A stretch of DNA of 64,000 nucleotides, from NCBI RefSeq assembly GCF_003131185.1, contig NZ_QFFU01000009.1, forward strand, positions 150,984 to 214,983. Reading direction: 5' to 3'. Source of the DNA: Pseudomonas ovata. GTDB lineage: Bacteria > Pseudomonadota > Gammaproteobacteria > Pseudomonadales > Pseudomonadaceae. Each line of letters begins with the position of its first letter. Within the stretch, counting starts at the first letter, position 1. Under the pieces are notes generated by a model that was not told the DNA's origin, searched no databases, and was given only the letters and a program-made list of their open reading frames with translations. Both the position numbers and the translations under genes were made by a program. Below are positions 1 to 9,140 of this stretch, in pieces.

Positions 1-567
1 ATTGTCGAACAGGGGGTGGCCGAGGAATTCACCCGGCGCTTCGTCGAGGCCACCCGGCAACTGGTGGTGGGCGATCCGCTGAGTGAGGCCACCTACATCG
101 GCCCGATGGCGCGGTTCGACCTGCGTGACGAACTGGATCAACAAGTGCAGGCCACCCTGGGCGAAGGCGCCACCTTGCTGCTGGGCGGTGCCAAGGCCGA
201 AGGCAACGGTAACTTCTATGCGCCGACCGTGCTGGGCGATGTCACCGACCAGATGACCTCGTTCCGCCAGGAACTGTTTGGCCCGGTGGCCTCGATCATC
301 ACGGCCCGCGATGCCGAACATGCCCTGGCGCTGGCCAACGACAGCGAATTCGGCCTGACCGCAACGATCTATACCGGTGATGTGGCGCGTGCCGAGCAAA
401 TGACCGAGCAGCTGGAAACCGGCGGCGTGTTCATCAACGGCTACAGTGCTTCCGACCCACGGGTGACCTTTGGCGGGGTGAAAAAAAGCGGGTTCGGCCG
501 CGAGCTGTCGCACTTCGGCGTACGCGAGTTCTGCAATGCCCAGACCGTGTGGCTGGATCGCAACTGA
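1..567 (+). CDS. Aldehyde dehydrogenase, C-terminal part (cut by window start)
   Basis: The frame is open from base 1, so this is the last 188 codons of an NAD(P)-dependent aldehyde dehydrogenase. What is visible is the C-terminal part of the catalytic domain and the oligomerisation tail. QELFGPVASII matches the E-x-FGP motif of the family, and FGGVKKSGFGRELS followed by a V-W-L ending is the usual tail. The catalytic Cys and the NAD-binding fold lie outside the window. The tail resembles succinate-semialdehyde dehydrogenase-like members, but the substrate cannot be decided from this fragment. It ends before a BIME and is convergent with the next gene. Confidence 0.92.
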   Translation: MVEQGVAEEFTRRFVEATRQLVVGDPLSEATYIGPMARFDLRDELDQQVQATLGEGATLLLGGAKAEGNGNFYAPTVLGDVTDQMTSFRQELFGPVASIITARDAEHALALANDSEFGLTATIYTGDVARAEQMTEQLETGGVFINGYSASDPRVTFGGVKKSGFGRELSHFGVREFCNAQTVWLDRN

Positions 568-635
568 TCCTGAAGAATCAATAGTCCTGAAAAACACCGG
601 TCCGGGAACGCCTATGATCGGCGTGGGACCACCTC

Positions 636-762
636 TGTAGGAGCGCGCTCTGCCCGCGACCGAGTGCGCAGCGCTCGCAGAAATCTGTGAAGCGCTGCAA
701 ATCTACGACTGCTGGCGCAGCCGGTCGCGGTGATCCGGCATTCCGGCAAGCGCGCGCCTACA
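636..762. repeat. REP/BIME element 1
   Basis: This is a paired inverted REP. The left arm begins TGTAGGAGCGCGCTCTGCCC and the right arm is the diverged complement ending GCGCGCGCCTACA. Between them lies an AT-richer spacer containing AAATCTGTGA. Related elements occur at eight other places in the window. It sits between the convergent ends of the aldehyde dehydrogenase and the flavin reductase-like gene, where it may act as a transcription or mRNA stability boundary. The right arm carries the longer GGTGATCCGGCATTCCGGC variant. Confidence 0.9.
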
Positions 763-811
763 CCGGTCCCATGTTTGCTGCGCGACAGCGCTCCGCCTTG
801 ACGCGGTGCCA
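763..811 (+). repeat. REP-flanking module (TGTTTGCTGCGCGACAG type)
   Basis: The sequence directly after the BIME arm reads CCGGTCCCATGTTTGCTGCG and continues with a GCGACAGCGCTCCGCC-type stretch. Near-identical blocks directly abut BIME arms at 2379-2408, 32106-32136 (complement) and 59001-59047 (complement). The block therefore looks like an additional conserved part of the repeat rather than unique intergenic DNA. Confidence 0.7.
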
Positions 812-842
812 TTAACAAGGGGTTTGTACAGGCGCTCCGGCT

Positions 843-1412
843 TCACACCACGGCCGGCTCGCCAATGGCGTAATAATGCCCGCCCGCAATGTAGTGCAGG
901 CTGCGCCATTGCGGGTCGGCGTGTTCGAACTGCCAATGACCGTCGCTGAACACCCGATCGTCCGCCCAGGCGGCGACCACTTCACCGATGAACAGGTCGT
1001 AGGTCTGCTGGTTGTGCGGCTCGGGAAGCACTTTGCAGATCAGCCAGGCCGAGCAACCGGCCACCAAGGGCGTCTCGAACCCGTCCATATGCACTAATTC
1101 GACGCCGCAACGGGCCAGTTTGTCCGGGTCATCGGCCAGGCTCTGGCTGCCCACCGCCTGGGTCAGCTGCAGTTGCGCCAGGTTCGGCACCTGCAACGCG
1201 AAATACCCGCTGCCTTCGACCAGGCAACGGGTATGGGCAATCTTGTCCAGCACGACAGTAACCTTGGGCGGAGAAAAATCCAGGGCGCAGGCCCAGGCAG
1301 CGGCCATGACGTTATCGACGCCGGCATGGGTGGCCGAGACCAGTACGGTCGGGCCGTGATTAAGCAGGCGGTAGGCTTTTTCCAGCTCGACGGGGCGAAT
1401 GTGCGGGTTCAT
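843..1412 (-). CDS. Flavin reductase-like domain protein
   Basis: This encodes a 189-residue protein of the flavin reductase-like, FMN-binding split-barrel family. The N-terminal stretch PTVLVSATHAG..NVMAAAWACALDFSPPKV is the typical first half of these proteins. The family includes NAD(P)H:FMN reductases and relatives of uncertain substrate. The start at MNPHIRP was chosen because it follows an AGAGAGA ribosome site; a reading frame 19 codons longer has no such support. It is divergent from the mocA-like gene with a 93-base gap. No partner monooxygenase is next to it. Confidence 0.8.
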   Translation of the reverse strand: MNPHIRPVELEKAYRLLNHGPTVLVSATHAGVDNVMAAAWACALDFSPPKVTVVLDKIAHTRCLVEGSGYFALQVPNLAQLQLTQAVGSQSLADDPDKLARCGVELVHMDGFETPLVAGCSAWLICKVLPEPHNQQTYDLFIGEVVAAWADDRVFSDGHWQFEHADPQWRSLHYIAGGHYYAIGEPAVV

Positions 1413-1505
1413 CGATTCTCTCTTGGCAAATAGGCTGTGCAGCCAGGGGCAGACCTGCAAGACTGCCACAGTCTGGCCCTTGCGGTCTTAACGAGACGGG
1501 TCATC

Positions 1506-2105
1506 ATGAGTCAACCTGCGCCGTCCCCCTTTGTGATCGCCCTGCTGCTGGCCGCCGGCAGCAGTCGCCGGTTTGGCAGTGACAAGCGCCAGGCGCGCCT
1601 GCCATGCGGGCGCACGGTGTTGCAGGCCAGCCTTGATACCGCCTTGACGGCCTTCGAAGAAGTACGCGTGGTGCTGCGTGCCACGGATGGGACCGAAGCC
1701 TTGGGCCTGCCCGCCACGGTGCAAACGGTGCGCAGTGAACAAGCTGAATCAGGCATGGGCCATAGCCTGGCCAGCGGCATCCGCTCGCTGGCTGACACCC
1801 AAGCCCAGGCAGTGGCCATCCTGCTGGCCGACATGCCGTGGCTGCGCACCGAGACGCTGCTGCACCTGGCCAACCGGGCCGACCCGCAACGCATCGTCAT
1901 GCCGGTGTTCGAAGGCCAGCAAGGTCACCCGGTGATCATCGGCCGGGCTTTCTGGCCGCTGCTGGAAGGCCTGACCGGCGATCAGGGTGCCAGGGCGGTG
2001 ATCAAGGCGCATCCAGAAGCGTGTATACGGATCACCAGCGACGACCCCGGTACCCTGCTGGATGCCGACACTCCCGCCGCTTTGGCTCAAGCCTTGGCTC
2101 ATTGA
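1506..2105 (+). CDS. mocA: Molybdenum cofactor cytidylyltransferase (MocA-like)
   Basis: This 199-residue protein is a MobA/MocA-like nucleotidyltransferase. The family signature LAAGSSRRFGSDK lies near residues 15-27, and LLADMPWL is the second nucleotide/metal-binding motif. MocA attaches CMP to molybdopterin to make the MCD cofactor used by xanthine dehydrogenase and PaoABC enzymes. That fits its location next to the paoABCD operon, which needs exactly this cofactor. The start MSQPAPSP was chosen over an upstream in-frame start because it puts the nucleotide-binding motif at the usual distance from the N terminus. It is followed by a BIME. Confidence 0.85.
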   Translation: MSQPAPSPFVIALLLAAGSSRRFGSDKRQARLPCGRTVLQASLDTALTAFEEVRVVLRATDGTEALGLPATVQTVRSEQAESGMGHSLASGIRSLADTQAQAVAILLADMPWLRTETLLHLANRADPQRIVMPVFEGQQGHPVIIGRAFWPLLEGLTGDQGARAVIKAHPEACIRITSDDPGTLLDADTPAALAQALAH

Positions 2106-2252
2106 AACCAGGGCCGTTTTCTTGAGGTGCTGCCTCAAATACGACCTTTGACCGGGATGAATCACCCTGTGGGAGGATCGTTTCGCGACCGTGGGTCGAC
2201 CTCATCAAACATAAAATAACTTATTGATTTTTCTGGCTATAAAATTCACACC

Positions 2253-2378
2253 TGTAGGAGCGCGCTCTGCCCGCGACCGAGTGCGCAGCGCTCGCAGAAA
2301 TCTGTGAAACGCCACAATTTTACGACTGCTACGCAGCCGGTCGCGGTGGTCCGGCATTCCGGCAAGCGCGCTCCTACA
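2253..2378. repeat. REP/BIME element 2
   Basis: This is a 126-base paired REP almost identical in plan to element 1, from TGTAGGAGCGCGCTCTGCCC to GCGCGCTCCTACA, with an AATTTTACGACTGCT-type spacer. It lies between the convergent mocA and paoD genes. The rest of the 308-base gap holds an AT-rich stretch (about 2208-2250, with no feature recognised) and the flanking module after 2378. Confidence 0.9.
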
Positions 2379-2408
2379 CCGGGTCCATGTTTGCTGCGCG
2401 ACAGCGCG
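2379..2408 (+). repeat. REP-flanking module
   Basis: This is a second copy of the block that follows BIME 1, including TGTTTGCTGCGCGACAGCGC. It is again directly outside the right BIME arm and in the same relative orientation. It ends near the stop codon of paoD. Confidence 0.65.
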
Positions 2409-2413
2409 CGCCA

Positions 2414-3382
2414 TTAGAGCTGTCGGCGGTCGATGCCATTGGCGGTGCGCAGGACATCGGCCATCACCGCCAGGGCGATTTCGGCCGGGGTCTTGCTGCC
2501 CAGATTGAGCCCGATAGGTGCCTGGATACGCGCCAGCGTCGCCTCGTCCAGATGGCCGATGCGTGCCAGGCGCTCCAGGCGCTTGCGACTGGTCTGGCGT
2601 GAACCCATGGCACCGATGTAGAACGCCTCGGTGCGCACTGCTTCAAGCAAGGTCAGATCATCCAGGCGTGGGTCATGGGTCAGGGCTACCACGGCCGTGG
2701 ACGCATGGCAGCCGCCTTCGGCAATGAACACCGCCGGCAATACCGGACAGACTTCGACGCCGGCCAGTGAAAACCCTGCCAACACCTCGGGACGCGGGTC
2801 ACACAGGATGACTTCATACCCCAACGCCAAGGCAAAGCTGGCACAGAACTCAGCCACCGGCGACAGCCCGGCCAGCAACAGACGCTGCACCGCACCGATG
2901 CGGATGCTCGCCTTTCCCGCCTCGACCTGCACCCGGGCCTGGCCCATCTCCCCGGCTTGCAGCTGCGGCGCCACCGCGCCCAGGCCGACCACACGCCGTA
3001 GCAAGCCGCGCCCGCTCAACGCCTGCTCGACCTGCGCCAGATGCGCCTGAATCTCGGCGCCAGGGGCCAGGTACTCGACCAATACATCCAGCACCCCGCC
3101 ACAGGGCAAGGCCAGGCTCGGTGCCAGGCCGCCAACGCCGTAGCGCACCTGCTGGGTCACCGGTTCAAAGCGGCCCAGCGCCAGGCGTTCAAGAAAGTCC
3201 TCCTCGATACAGCCACCCGACAGTGAGCCACGGTGCTCGCCGGTGGACAGCGCCACCAGCATCGCCCCCGGCCCGCGCGGGGCGGAACCGTAGGTCGAAA
3301 GCACCGTGCACAGCCACACCGGCTTGCCCGCCGCCAGCCAGTCGCGGGCTTGTTGCACGACCTGCAAGTCGAGCTGTTTCAT
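2414..3382 (-). CDS. paoD: XdhC/PaoD-type molybdenum cofactor insertion protein
   Basis: This 322-residue protein belongs to the XdhC/CoxI family, which binds MCD, aids its sulphuration and delivers it to molybdenum hydroxylases. Visible are the N-terminal XdhC_CoxI motif LSTYGSAPRGPGAM and RGSLSGGCIEED, and a C-terminal Rossmann-like half with YIGAMGSRQTS. E. coli PaoD is about the same length and also follows paoABC. The ATG was chosen; a TTG three codons upstream overlaps the paoC stop. It is the last gene of the operon, tightly coupled to paoC. Confidence 0.88.
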   Translation of the reverse strand: MKQLDLQVVQQARDWLAAGKPVWLCTVLSTYGSAPRGPGAMLVALSTGEHRGSLSGGCIEEDFLERLALGRFEPVTQQVRYGVGGLAPSLALPCGGVLDVLVEYLAPGAEIQAHLAQVEQALSGRGLLRRVVGLGAVAPQLQAGEMGQARVQVEAGKASIRIGAVQRLLLAGLSPVAEFCASFALALGYEVILCDPRPEVLAGFSLAGVEVCPVLPAVFIAEGGCHASTAVVALTHDPRLDDLTLLEAVRTEAFYIGAMGSRQTSRKRLERLARIGHLDEATLARIQAPIGLNLGSKTPAEIALAVMADVLRTANGIDRRQL

Positions 3383-3387
3383 CGCGT

Positions 3388-5604
3388 TCAAACCCCGGCC
3401 ATGAGTTTTTCCTTGGTGATCGGCAGGTCACGAATACGCTTGCCGGTGGCGTGGTACACCGCGTTGGCCACCGCCGCCGCCAGCCCGGTGATGCCGATCT
3501 CGCCAATGCCTCGCGCACCGAACTCGTTGAGGTTCAGGTCCGGGTAATCAAGCAGAATCACGTCGATGTCCGGCTGGTCGGCGTGCACCGGCACCACGTA
3601 TTCGGCGTAATTGTCGTTGACCGGCAAACCGCTGCGCGGGTCGTACTCGGTGGCCTCGAACAGCGCCATGCCGATGGCCATGACAATCGCACCCTCGACC
3701 TGATTACGCGCCGCCAGCGGATTAACCACCTTGCCGACGTCAATGGCACTCACCACCCGCGCCACGCGCAAGCGCGAAATGCCCGGGTCCCAGCGCACCT
3801 CGACAAAATGCGCGCCGAACGAGCGGAACGAATAATCCTTGGCATTGGCCTGTTCGCTGTGGTGCGTGCCGTCGGCCCGTGCCAGGCGTTGCTGCTCCAG
3901 CACCTGGGCAAAACTCACGCGGCGCTCGCCCTTGACCAGGTGGCCGTCACGCACCTCCAGGTTTTCGGGTTTTTCACCGGCAAAGAAGCCTTTTTCGGTG
4001 ACCGCATAGCTGCGCAGTTTTTCCAGTGCCTGGCGGGTGGCGCCTGCCAGTGCCGGCATGATACTGGCCGTCACCCAACTGCCGCCGGACACAGGGCCCG
4101 GTACGAAGGACGAATTGCCCAGTTGCACCTCGACCTTGTCCAGCGCCAGGCCGGTCAGTTCACTGACGGTCTGGGCGACGATGGTGTAGGTGCCGGTGCC
4201 GATGTCCTGCACGCCGCACTGCACCAGTGCCGTACCGTCGGCGCGCAGGCTGACCCGCGCTTCGGTCGGCACCTGGAAGGCTTCCCAGTTACAGGCGCCG
4301 ATGCCGTAACCGATGATCTCGTCACCGTCGCGCATCGCGCCCACCTCAGGCTTGCGCTGGGCCCAGCCAAAGCGCTTGGCGGCCTGCTCGATGGCCTCGG
4401 GCAAATGGTTGCTCGACCATGGCAGGTCGCTGCTTTCATCACGTTCGGCCAGGTTCAACTGCCGAAACGCCAAAGGGTCCATTTTTGCCGCCAACGCCAT
4501 CTCATCAATGGCCGACTCCAGCGCAAACAGGCCCGGTGCAGCACCCGGTGCGCGCATCGAGGTCGGCGTGCCGCGATTGAGCGGGCTGGTGTGGTGGCTG
4601 ACCAGCACATTGGGGCAGCTGTAGAGACTCTTGGTCACGCTGCCGCAGGTTTCGATGTAGGTGTCCACAGTCGAGGTGCCGTTGTACGACTCATGGCTGA
4701 GCGACACCAGCTTGCCCTTGGCATCGGTGGCCAGGCGCAGGCGCTGTCGGGTTTCCGGACGGTGGCCGACGGTGCTGAACATCTGCGCACGCGGCAGCAT
4801 CAGTTGCACCGGGCGCCCGGTCACCCTGGCGGCGGCACAGGCCGCGACCGAATGCGGCCACGGCCAGAGCTTGCCGCCAAACCCCGAACCAATGAACGGC
4901 GCACGCACCTCGACCTGTTCGGGCGTCAGGTCAAAGACATTGGCCAGAAAATTACGGTGGTTGACCACGCCCTGGGTGCTTTCCTCGACATACAGCTTGC
5001 CGTCCTGCCAGCGCGCCGTGGTGGCGTGCATTTCCATCGGGTTATGGGTTTCGACCGGCGTGGTGTAGGTCACATCAATGCGCTGGGCAGCGGCCTTGAA
5101 GGCCTCGTCCGGCTTGCCGCGCTGATGGGTGCCGTCGGCTTCCTTGGCGCCGTTGGTTTTCAGCGCCTGCGCCAGTGACTTCACCGGCTCGCGGGCCTCG
5201 TAGCGCACCTTGACCTGACGGGCGGCGGCGCGGGCCTGCTCGAAAGTGTCGGCCACCACCAGGGCCACGAACTGGCCGGGGTAATAGACGCGGTCGTCCT
5301 CGAACGGCAAGCGGTGCTCGTCGGCCTTGCTGGCACTCAAGATGCTATCGAAGCTCATGGCGGTTTCCGGCGTGCGGTGCAGGCGCGGGATATTGCCGTG
5401 GTGCAGGATCTCGACCACGCCGGGCATGGCGCGCGCAGGCGCGTCGTCAATCGCCAGGATACGACCGCTGGCAATGGTGCTGAACACGCCGTAGGCGAAC
5501 AGCAGGCCGTCCTGCGGGTAGTCGGCGGCATAGCGCGCCTGGCCGCTGACTTTCAAACGGCCGTCGACGCGTTTCTGGGCTTTACCGATGATGGACTGGC
5601 TCAT
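3388..5604 (-). CDS. paoC: Molybdopterin-binding subunit of periplasmic aldehyde oxidoreductase (PaoC-like)
   Basis: This 738-residue large subunit belongs to the xanthine dehydrogenase family and is the same size class as E. coli PaoC (about 732). The N-terminal aldehyde oxidase a/b hammerhead domain is followed by molybdopterin-binding motifs: GSGFGGK at 239-245, RAPG at 351-354, and GIGEIG at 699-704. Glu702 is in the position of the catalytic base. The enzyme is expected to oxidise aldehydes, often aromatic ones, to acids in the periplasm. Its start overlaps the paoB stop as ATGA. It has no signal of its own, as expected if it is exported with PaoA. Confidence 0.92.
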   Translation of the reverse strand: MSQSIIGKAQKRVDGRLKVSGQARYAADYPQDGLLFAYGVFSTIASGRILAIDDAPARAMPGVVEILHHGNIPRLHRTPETAMSFDSILSASKADEHRLPFEDDRVYYPGQFVALVVADTFEQARAAARQVKVRYEAREPVKSLAQALKTNGAKEADGTHQRGKPDEAFKAAAQRIDVTYTTPVETHNPMEMHATTARWQDGKLYVEESTQGVVNHRNFLANVFDLTPEQVEVRAPFIGSGFGGKLWPWPHSVAACAAARVTGRPVQLMLPRAQMFSTVGHRPETRQRLRLATDAKGKLVSLSHESYNGTSTVDTYIETCGSVTKSLYSCPNVLVSHHTSPLNRGTPTSMRAPGAAPGLFALESAIDEMALAAKMDPLAFRQLNLAERDESSDLPWSSNHLPEAIEQAAKRFGWAQRKPEVGAMRDGDEIIGYGIGACNWEAFQVPTEARVSLRADGTALVQCGVQDIGTGTYTIVAQTVSELTGLALDKVEVQLGNSSFVPGPVSGGSWVTASIMPALAGATRQALEKLRSYAVTEKGFFAGEKPENLEVRDGHLVKGERRVSFAQVLEQQRLARADGTHHSEQANAKDYSFRSFGAHFVEVRWDPGISRLRVARVVSAIDVGKVVNPLAARNQVEGAIVMAIGMALFEATEYDPRSGLPVNDNYAEYVVPVHADQPDIDVILLDYPDLNLNEFGARGIGEIGITGLAAAVANAVYHATGKRIRDLPITKEKLMAGV

Positions 5605-6590
5605 GACAGCTCCTTGGCCGTGAGATCACGGAGGTTGCGAACGATGACCTGCTGGCCAAGCGGAATCTTGAAAGCGTTGTGTTCGTAGGCCTTGGCGCCC
5701 TGCATGGCGGTTTGTGCCACGCGCTCGAACAGTTGCAGCGACGCCGGCTGGCCGACCAGGGCCTTTTCGGCCTCCACGGCGCGCCACGGCTTGGTGCCGA
5801 CGCCCCCCAGGGCGACACGGGCATCGACGATACGCTTGCCATCAAGCACCACCACCACGGCGCTGGAGGCCAGAGCGAACTGGTACGAGGTGCGGTCGCG
5901 CAGTTTCAGGTAGGCCGAGCGACTGCCGGCCAGTGGCGCATCCAGGGTCACATGGGTGATCAACTCACCCGGTTGCAACGCATGTTCGCGCCACGGGGTA
6001 TCGCCCGGCAGCAGATGAAAGTCATTGAACGCAATGTCGCGGCTGCCTTGCCGACCCTGGACCGTCACTTGCGCACCCAGCGCGGCCATGGCCACGCACA
6101 TGTCCGAGGGGTGACTGGCAATGCACTGCTCGCTGGTGCCCAGCACCGCATGCACGCTGCGGTTCAGCCCGTCGATGGCGGCACAGCCCGAGCCCGGCTC
6201 GCGTTTGTTGCAGGCCGAAATGCCGTCGCGAAAGTAGTTGCAGCGCACGCGCTGCATCAGGTTGCCGCCGGTGGTGGCCTTGTTGCGCAAGGCGGTGCTG
6301 GCCCCTTGCAGAATGGCCTGGGCCAGCACTGGATAATGCTCGCGCACTCGCGCATGGTTGGCCAGTTCGGTGTTGCTGACCAGCGTGCCGATGCGCAGGC
6401 GACCGTCGTCCAGCAGTTCGACTTTCTTGAGGTCCAGACGATTGATGTCCACCACCTGCGCCGGCTGCATCACGTCCAGCTTGACCAGGTCCAGCAGCGT
6501 GGTGCCGCCGGCCAGGTAGACGCTCTGCTCGGTGGCGACGTTGACCGCCTGGGCCGGCGAGGTGGCGCGGGCGTATTCGAATGTGCGCAT
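5601..6590 (-). CDS. paoB: FAD-binding subunit of periplasmic aldehyde oxidoreductase (PaoB-like)
   Basis: This 329-residue medium subunit carries the FAD motif LAGGTTLLDL (27-36) and ATTGGNLMQ (105-113). Cysteines at 117, 127 and 136 in RCNYFRDGISACNKREPGSG match the loop that binds an additional 4Fe-4S cluster in PaoB and some CO dehydrogenase-like flavoproteins. It passes electrons between the FeS subunit and FAD. Start and stop overlap both neighbours by ATGA, indicating strict translational coupling in a paoABCD operon. Confidence 0.92.
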   Translation of the reverse strand: MRTFEYARATSPAQAVNVATEQSVYLAGGTTLLDLVKLDVMQPAQVVDINRLDLKKVELLDDGRLRIGTLVSNTELANHARVREHYPVLAQAILQGASTALRNKATTGGNLMQRVRCNYFRDGISACNKREPGSGCAAIDGLNRSVHAVLGTSEQCIASHPSDMCVAMAALGAQVTVQGRQGSRDIAFNDFHLLPGDTPWREHALQPGELITHVTLDAPLAGSRSAYLKLRDRTSYQFALASSAVVVVLDGKRIVDARVALGGVGTKPWRAVEAEKALVGQPASLQLFERVAQTAMQGAKAYEHNAFKIPLGQQVIVRNLRDLTAKELS

Positions 6591-7279
6591 CAGACCGCCC
6601 TCCCCAGCTTGCCCCGGGCCGACTGCACGGCCGACAGGATGTTCTTGTAGGCGCCGCAGCGGCAGATATTGCCGCTCATGGCTTCACGCACGCTGGCGTC
6701 ATCGGCAGGAATGTTCGGGTCGTTGAGAATCGCCACCGCGCTCATGATCTGCCCGGACGTGCAATAACCGCACTGGTAGGCGTCGTGCTCCCAGAAGGCT
6801 TCCTGCACCGGGTGCAACTGGCCGTCTTTGGCCAGGCCTTCGATGGTGGTGATTTCGTCACCGTCGTGCTGCACGGCAATGGACAGGCACGCGTTGATCG
6901 CCACGCCATTGACCAGCAAGGTGCAGGCACCGCACTGACCATGGTCACAGCCTTTCTTGGTGCCGGTCAGTTGCAGGCGGTCGCGCAGCACGTCGAGCAG
7001 GATGGCATTGGCCGGCACGTTCAGGCGATGGCTCTGGCCATTGACCTTGAGCACGATGGCCTGCTCGCCCGCTGCCGGCTTTTCGCTGGCGGGGGCGGCA
7101 GGCGAGGCCTGGGCGGCCTGGGCATTGCTCTGCTCCGGCACCCAGGTGCCGATGCTGGCAGCGGCCAGGCCCGAGGCGCCGACCTGCAGGAAGCGGCGGC
7201 GGGAAGCTTGCAGGTGGGTGGCCTGTTGGTCAGGCGTGGAGGAAGGCTGTGGCGTGCCTTGTGGCGTAGCATCTTTCAT
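6590..7279 (-). CDS. paoA: 2Fe-2S subunit of periplasmic aldehyde oxidoreductase with Tat signal (PaoA-like)
   Basis: This 229-residue protein has the same length as E. coli PaoA. A twin-arginine signal (SRRRFLQVGASGLAAA) lies near residues 26-41, followed by a Pro/Ala-rich linker. The ferredoxin-type 2Fe-2S centre is seen as CDHGQCGAC, and the second cluster as CGYCTSGQ and NICRCGAY. It exports the PaoABC complex to the periplasm. The ATG at 7279 was chosen; an in-frame GTG lies three codons upstream. It is the first gene of the operon, with 230 bases of promoter region before it. Confidence 0.92.
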   Translation of the reverse strand: MKDATPQGTPQPSSTPDQQATHLQASRRRFLQVGASGLAAASIGTWVPEQSNAQAAQASPAAPASEKPAAGEQAIVLKVNGQSHRLNVPANAILLDVLRDRLQLTGTKKGCDHGQCGACTLLVNGVAINACLSIAVQHDGDEITTIEGLAKDGQLHPVQEAFWEHDAYQCGYCTSGQIMSAVAILNDPNIPADDASVREAMSGNICRCGAYKNILSAVQSARGKLGRAV

Positions 7280-7328
7280 CAGGATCACCGTTCAAGGGTG
7301 CGCTCACGGGGCGCATGGGGTCATGACG

Positions 7329-7350
7329 GGCTGCGATGCATGTCGCAGCC
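7329..7350. promoter_or_regulatory. Inverted repeat upstream of paoA
   Basis: GGCTGCGA-TGCATG-TCGCAGCC forms perfect 8-base arms around a 6-base centre, 50-71 bases upstream of the paoA start. It could be an operator or a leader hairpin; no regulator gene is adjacent. I see no other feature in the gap between paoA and the DMT transporter. Confidence 0.45.
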
Positions 7351-7509
7351 TCTCCAGTAACCGGTCCCTTGAGTCGACCCGAGTGGGGTGAATAGATTCA
7401 GCGCAATGTGCCGATGCCCTGCCAAGTGGTTTGAACCGTGCCGAAAAATGGCTTTTGCACTGATTACGCCTGGCGATTTCAGGTGGTATGAATAACGGCT
7501 CAACGCATC

Positions 7510-8475
7510 CTATGGGGTGGTATTAATCGCACCTTTCGTCGTGGTCGATCGCTTGACCGTCACGATCAGAATGCCGCCCAGAATCGCCATCAAGCCGACA
7601 ATCAGCGCGCCGGTCAGTTGCTCGCCCATGAACAGCACTGACATCAGCAAGCCCACCACCGGCACGCCGAGCATGGCGGTGGACATGCTGGTGCTGGTCA
7701 GCCACATGCTGGCGGCATTGACCGCGCAAAAGCAGAACGCGGTGGCCAGCGGGCCCATGAACAGCATGATCTGCCACAGCGTCCAGGAGCCGTCACCCGT
7801 GAATGCCCCTTCCACGCCATAGGCCAGCCCCACCAGCGGCACGGTGGCGGTCAGCATCTGCCACGGCGCCAGCTGGTAGGCGCTGGCCTCGGGACGCGAA
7901 TGACGCAAGTGCAGAATGCACAGCGCCCAGCACACCGAAGCGCCGATCAGCATGAGGTTGGCCTTGAGCAACGCGGTGTTGCCCCAGTCCAGGGTCAGGG
8001 GGTTGAACAGCACGCCGACCCCGATGCCGCCGAGCAAGGTGCCGGCCACCTGGCGTTTTGAAAGCCGCTCACCGAAGAAGGTCACGGCAATGGGCGTGAC
8101 CCACAGCGGCGTGGTGTAGGCCAACACTGCCGAACGCCCGGCCGGAACCTCGGTCATGGCCATCGCCCCCAGCACAGTGAAGGTCAGCATTTGCAGCAGG
8201 CCGACACTGAGCATCAACGGCAGGTCGCGCCGGGTCGGCACACGCAGCGTGCCGGTGGCCAGTTGCAGGGCAAACAGGCACAGGGCACCGGCGGCAAAGC
8301 GCAGGGCCGAGAACCAGATGGGGGTAATGTGCTGCAGGCCGGTCTTCATCACCGGCCAGTTGGCGCCCCAGATCAGGATGGCCAGTACCAGCAGGGTCAC
8401 GCCCTTGACCTGCGGCGAGGCCCACAGGCGGCCGGTGGCTGGGGTCAAGGTCGCGGTGCGGGTGGCGTTGAGCAT
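7510..8475 (-). CDS. DMT-family (EamA) exporter
   Basis: This 321-residue inner-membrane protein has about ten hydrophobic segments arranged as two EamA repeats. The first begins [17 protein letters not shown] and the second around [16 protein letters not shown]. EamA proteins commonly export amino acids or other metabolites. It has a good AGGGGA ribosome site. The divergent Lrp-type regulator, 140 bases away, suggests control by an amino acid. The substrate is unknown. Confidence 0.9.
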   Translation of the reverse strand: MLNATRTATLTPATGRLWASPQVKGVTLLVLAILIWGANWPVMKTGLQHITPIWFSALRFAAGALCLFALQLATGTLRVPTRRDLPLMLSVGLLQMLTFTVLGAMAMTEVPAGRSAVLAYTTPLWVTPIAVTFFGERLSKRQVAGTLLGGIGVGVLFNPLTLDWGNTALLKANLMLIGASVCWALCILHLRHSRPEASAYQLAPWQMLTATVPLVGLAYGVEGAFTGDGSWTLWQIMLFMGPLATAFCFCAVNAASMWLTSTSMSTAMLGVPVVGLLMSVLFMGEQLTGALIVGLMAILGGILIVTVKRSTTTKGAINTTP

Positions 8476-8615
8476 GGTGTCCCCTGAAAGGCCGAAAGCG
8501 GTCAGGGGAAATTTTATTCAAGCGCGCGCAGAATTTTTTTCCTGCTTTGTCTGGGATTGGCGCCATTACAAGCATTAATCTCTGCACACATACGGTATTG
8601 CAGAGGTTTATTCTC

Positions 8616-9119
8616 TTGAAAAAGCTTGATCGCACTGACATCAACCTGCTGGAGAGTCTGCAACGCGACGCCAGCATCACCAATGCCGAGCTGGGTCGCT
8701 CGGTGAACCTGTCGCCCACGCCCTGCTTCAACCGGGTCAAGTCGATGCAGGAAGCCGGGCTGATCAAGGGCCAGGTCACCCTGCTCGACCCCAAGGTGCT
8801 GGGCCTGGACCTGAACGTGTTCATTCATGTGAGCCTGGAGAAACAGGACGAAGGCGCCTTGCAGCGCTTCGAAGCCGCCGTGGCCGGACGCCCGGAAGTG
8901 ATGGAGTGCTACTTGATGACGGGCGATGCCGACTACCTGTTGCGCGTTCTGGTGCCGAACATTCACGCGCTGGAGCGCTTCATTCTCGAGCACCTGACCA
9001 AGGTCCCGGGCGTGGCCAATATCCGCTCCAGCTTTGCCCTCAAGCAGGTGCTGTACAAGACCGCCCTGCCCTTGCCGCCTGACGGGCTGACGCTGGCGCG
9101 TCAGGGGCTGTTGCCGTAA
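8616..9119 (+). CDS. Lrp/AsnC-family transcriptional regulator
   Basis: This 167-residue regulator has an N-terminal helix-turn-helix ([18 protein letters not shown] to [19 protein letters not shown]) and a C-terminal RAM/AsnC ligand domain ([17 protein letters not shown]). The TTG start, KKLDRTD, was chosen because AGAGG lies 9 bases before it and it gives a normal family length. An earlier TTG would add 23 unlike residues. It is divergent from the EamA exporter, which is its probable target. Confidence 0.88.
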   Translation: MKKLDRTDINLLESLQRDASITNAELGRSVNLSPTPCFNRVKSMQEAGLIKGQVTLLDPKVLGLDLNVFIHVSLEKQDEGALQRFEAAVAGRPEVMECYLMTGDADYLLRVLVPNIHALERFILEHLTKVPGVANIRSSFALKQVLYKTALPLPPDGLTLARQGLLP

Positions 9120-9140
9120 GCCGGCACATGTGGTGCGCTT

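Noticed and set aside
3121..5178. Long open frame of 685 codons on the plus strand
   Set aside because: It is antisense to paoC and paoD, which have full family motifs. The translated product has the His/Arg/Gly-rich composition typical of frames opposite high-GC genes and no recognisable domain.
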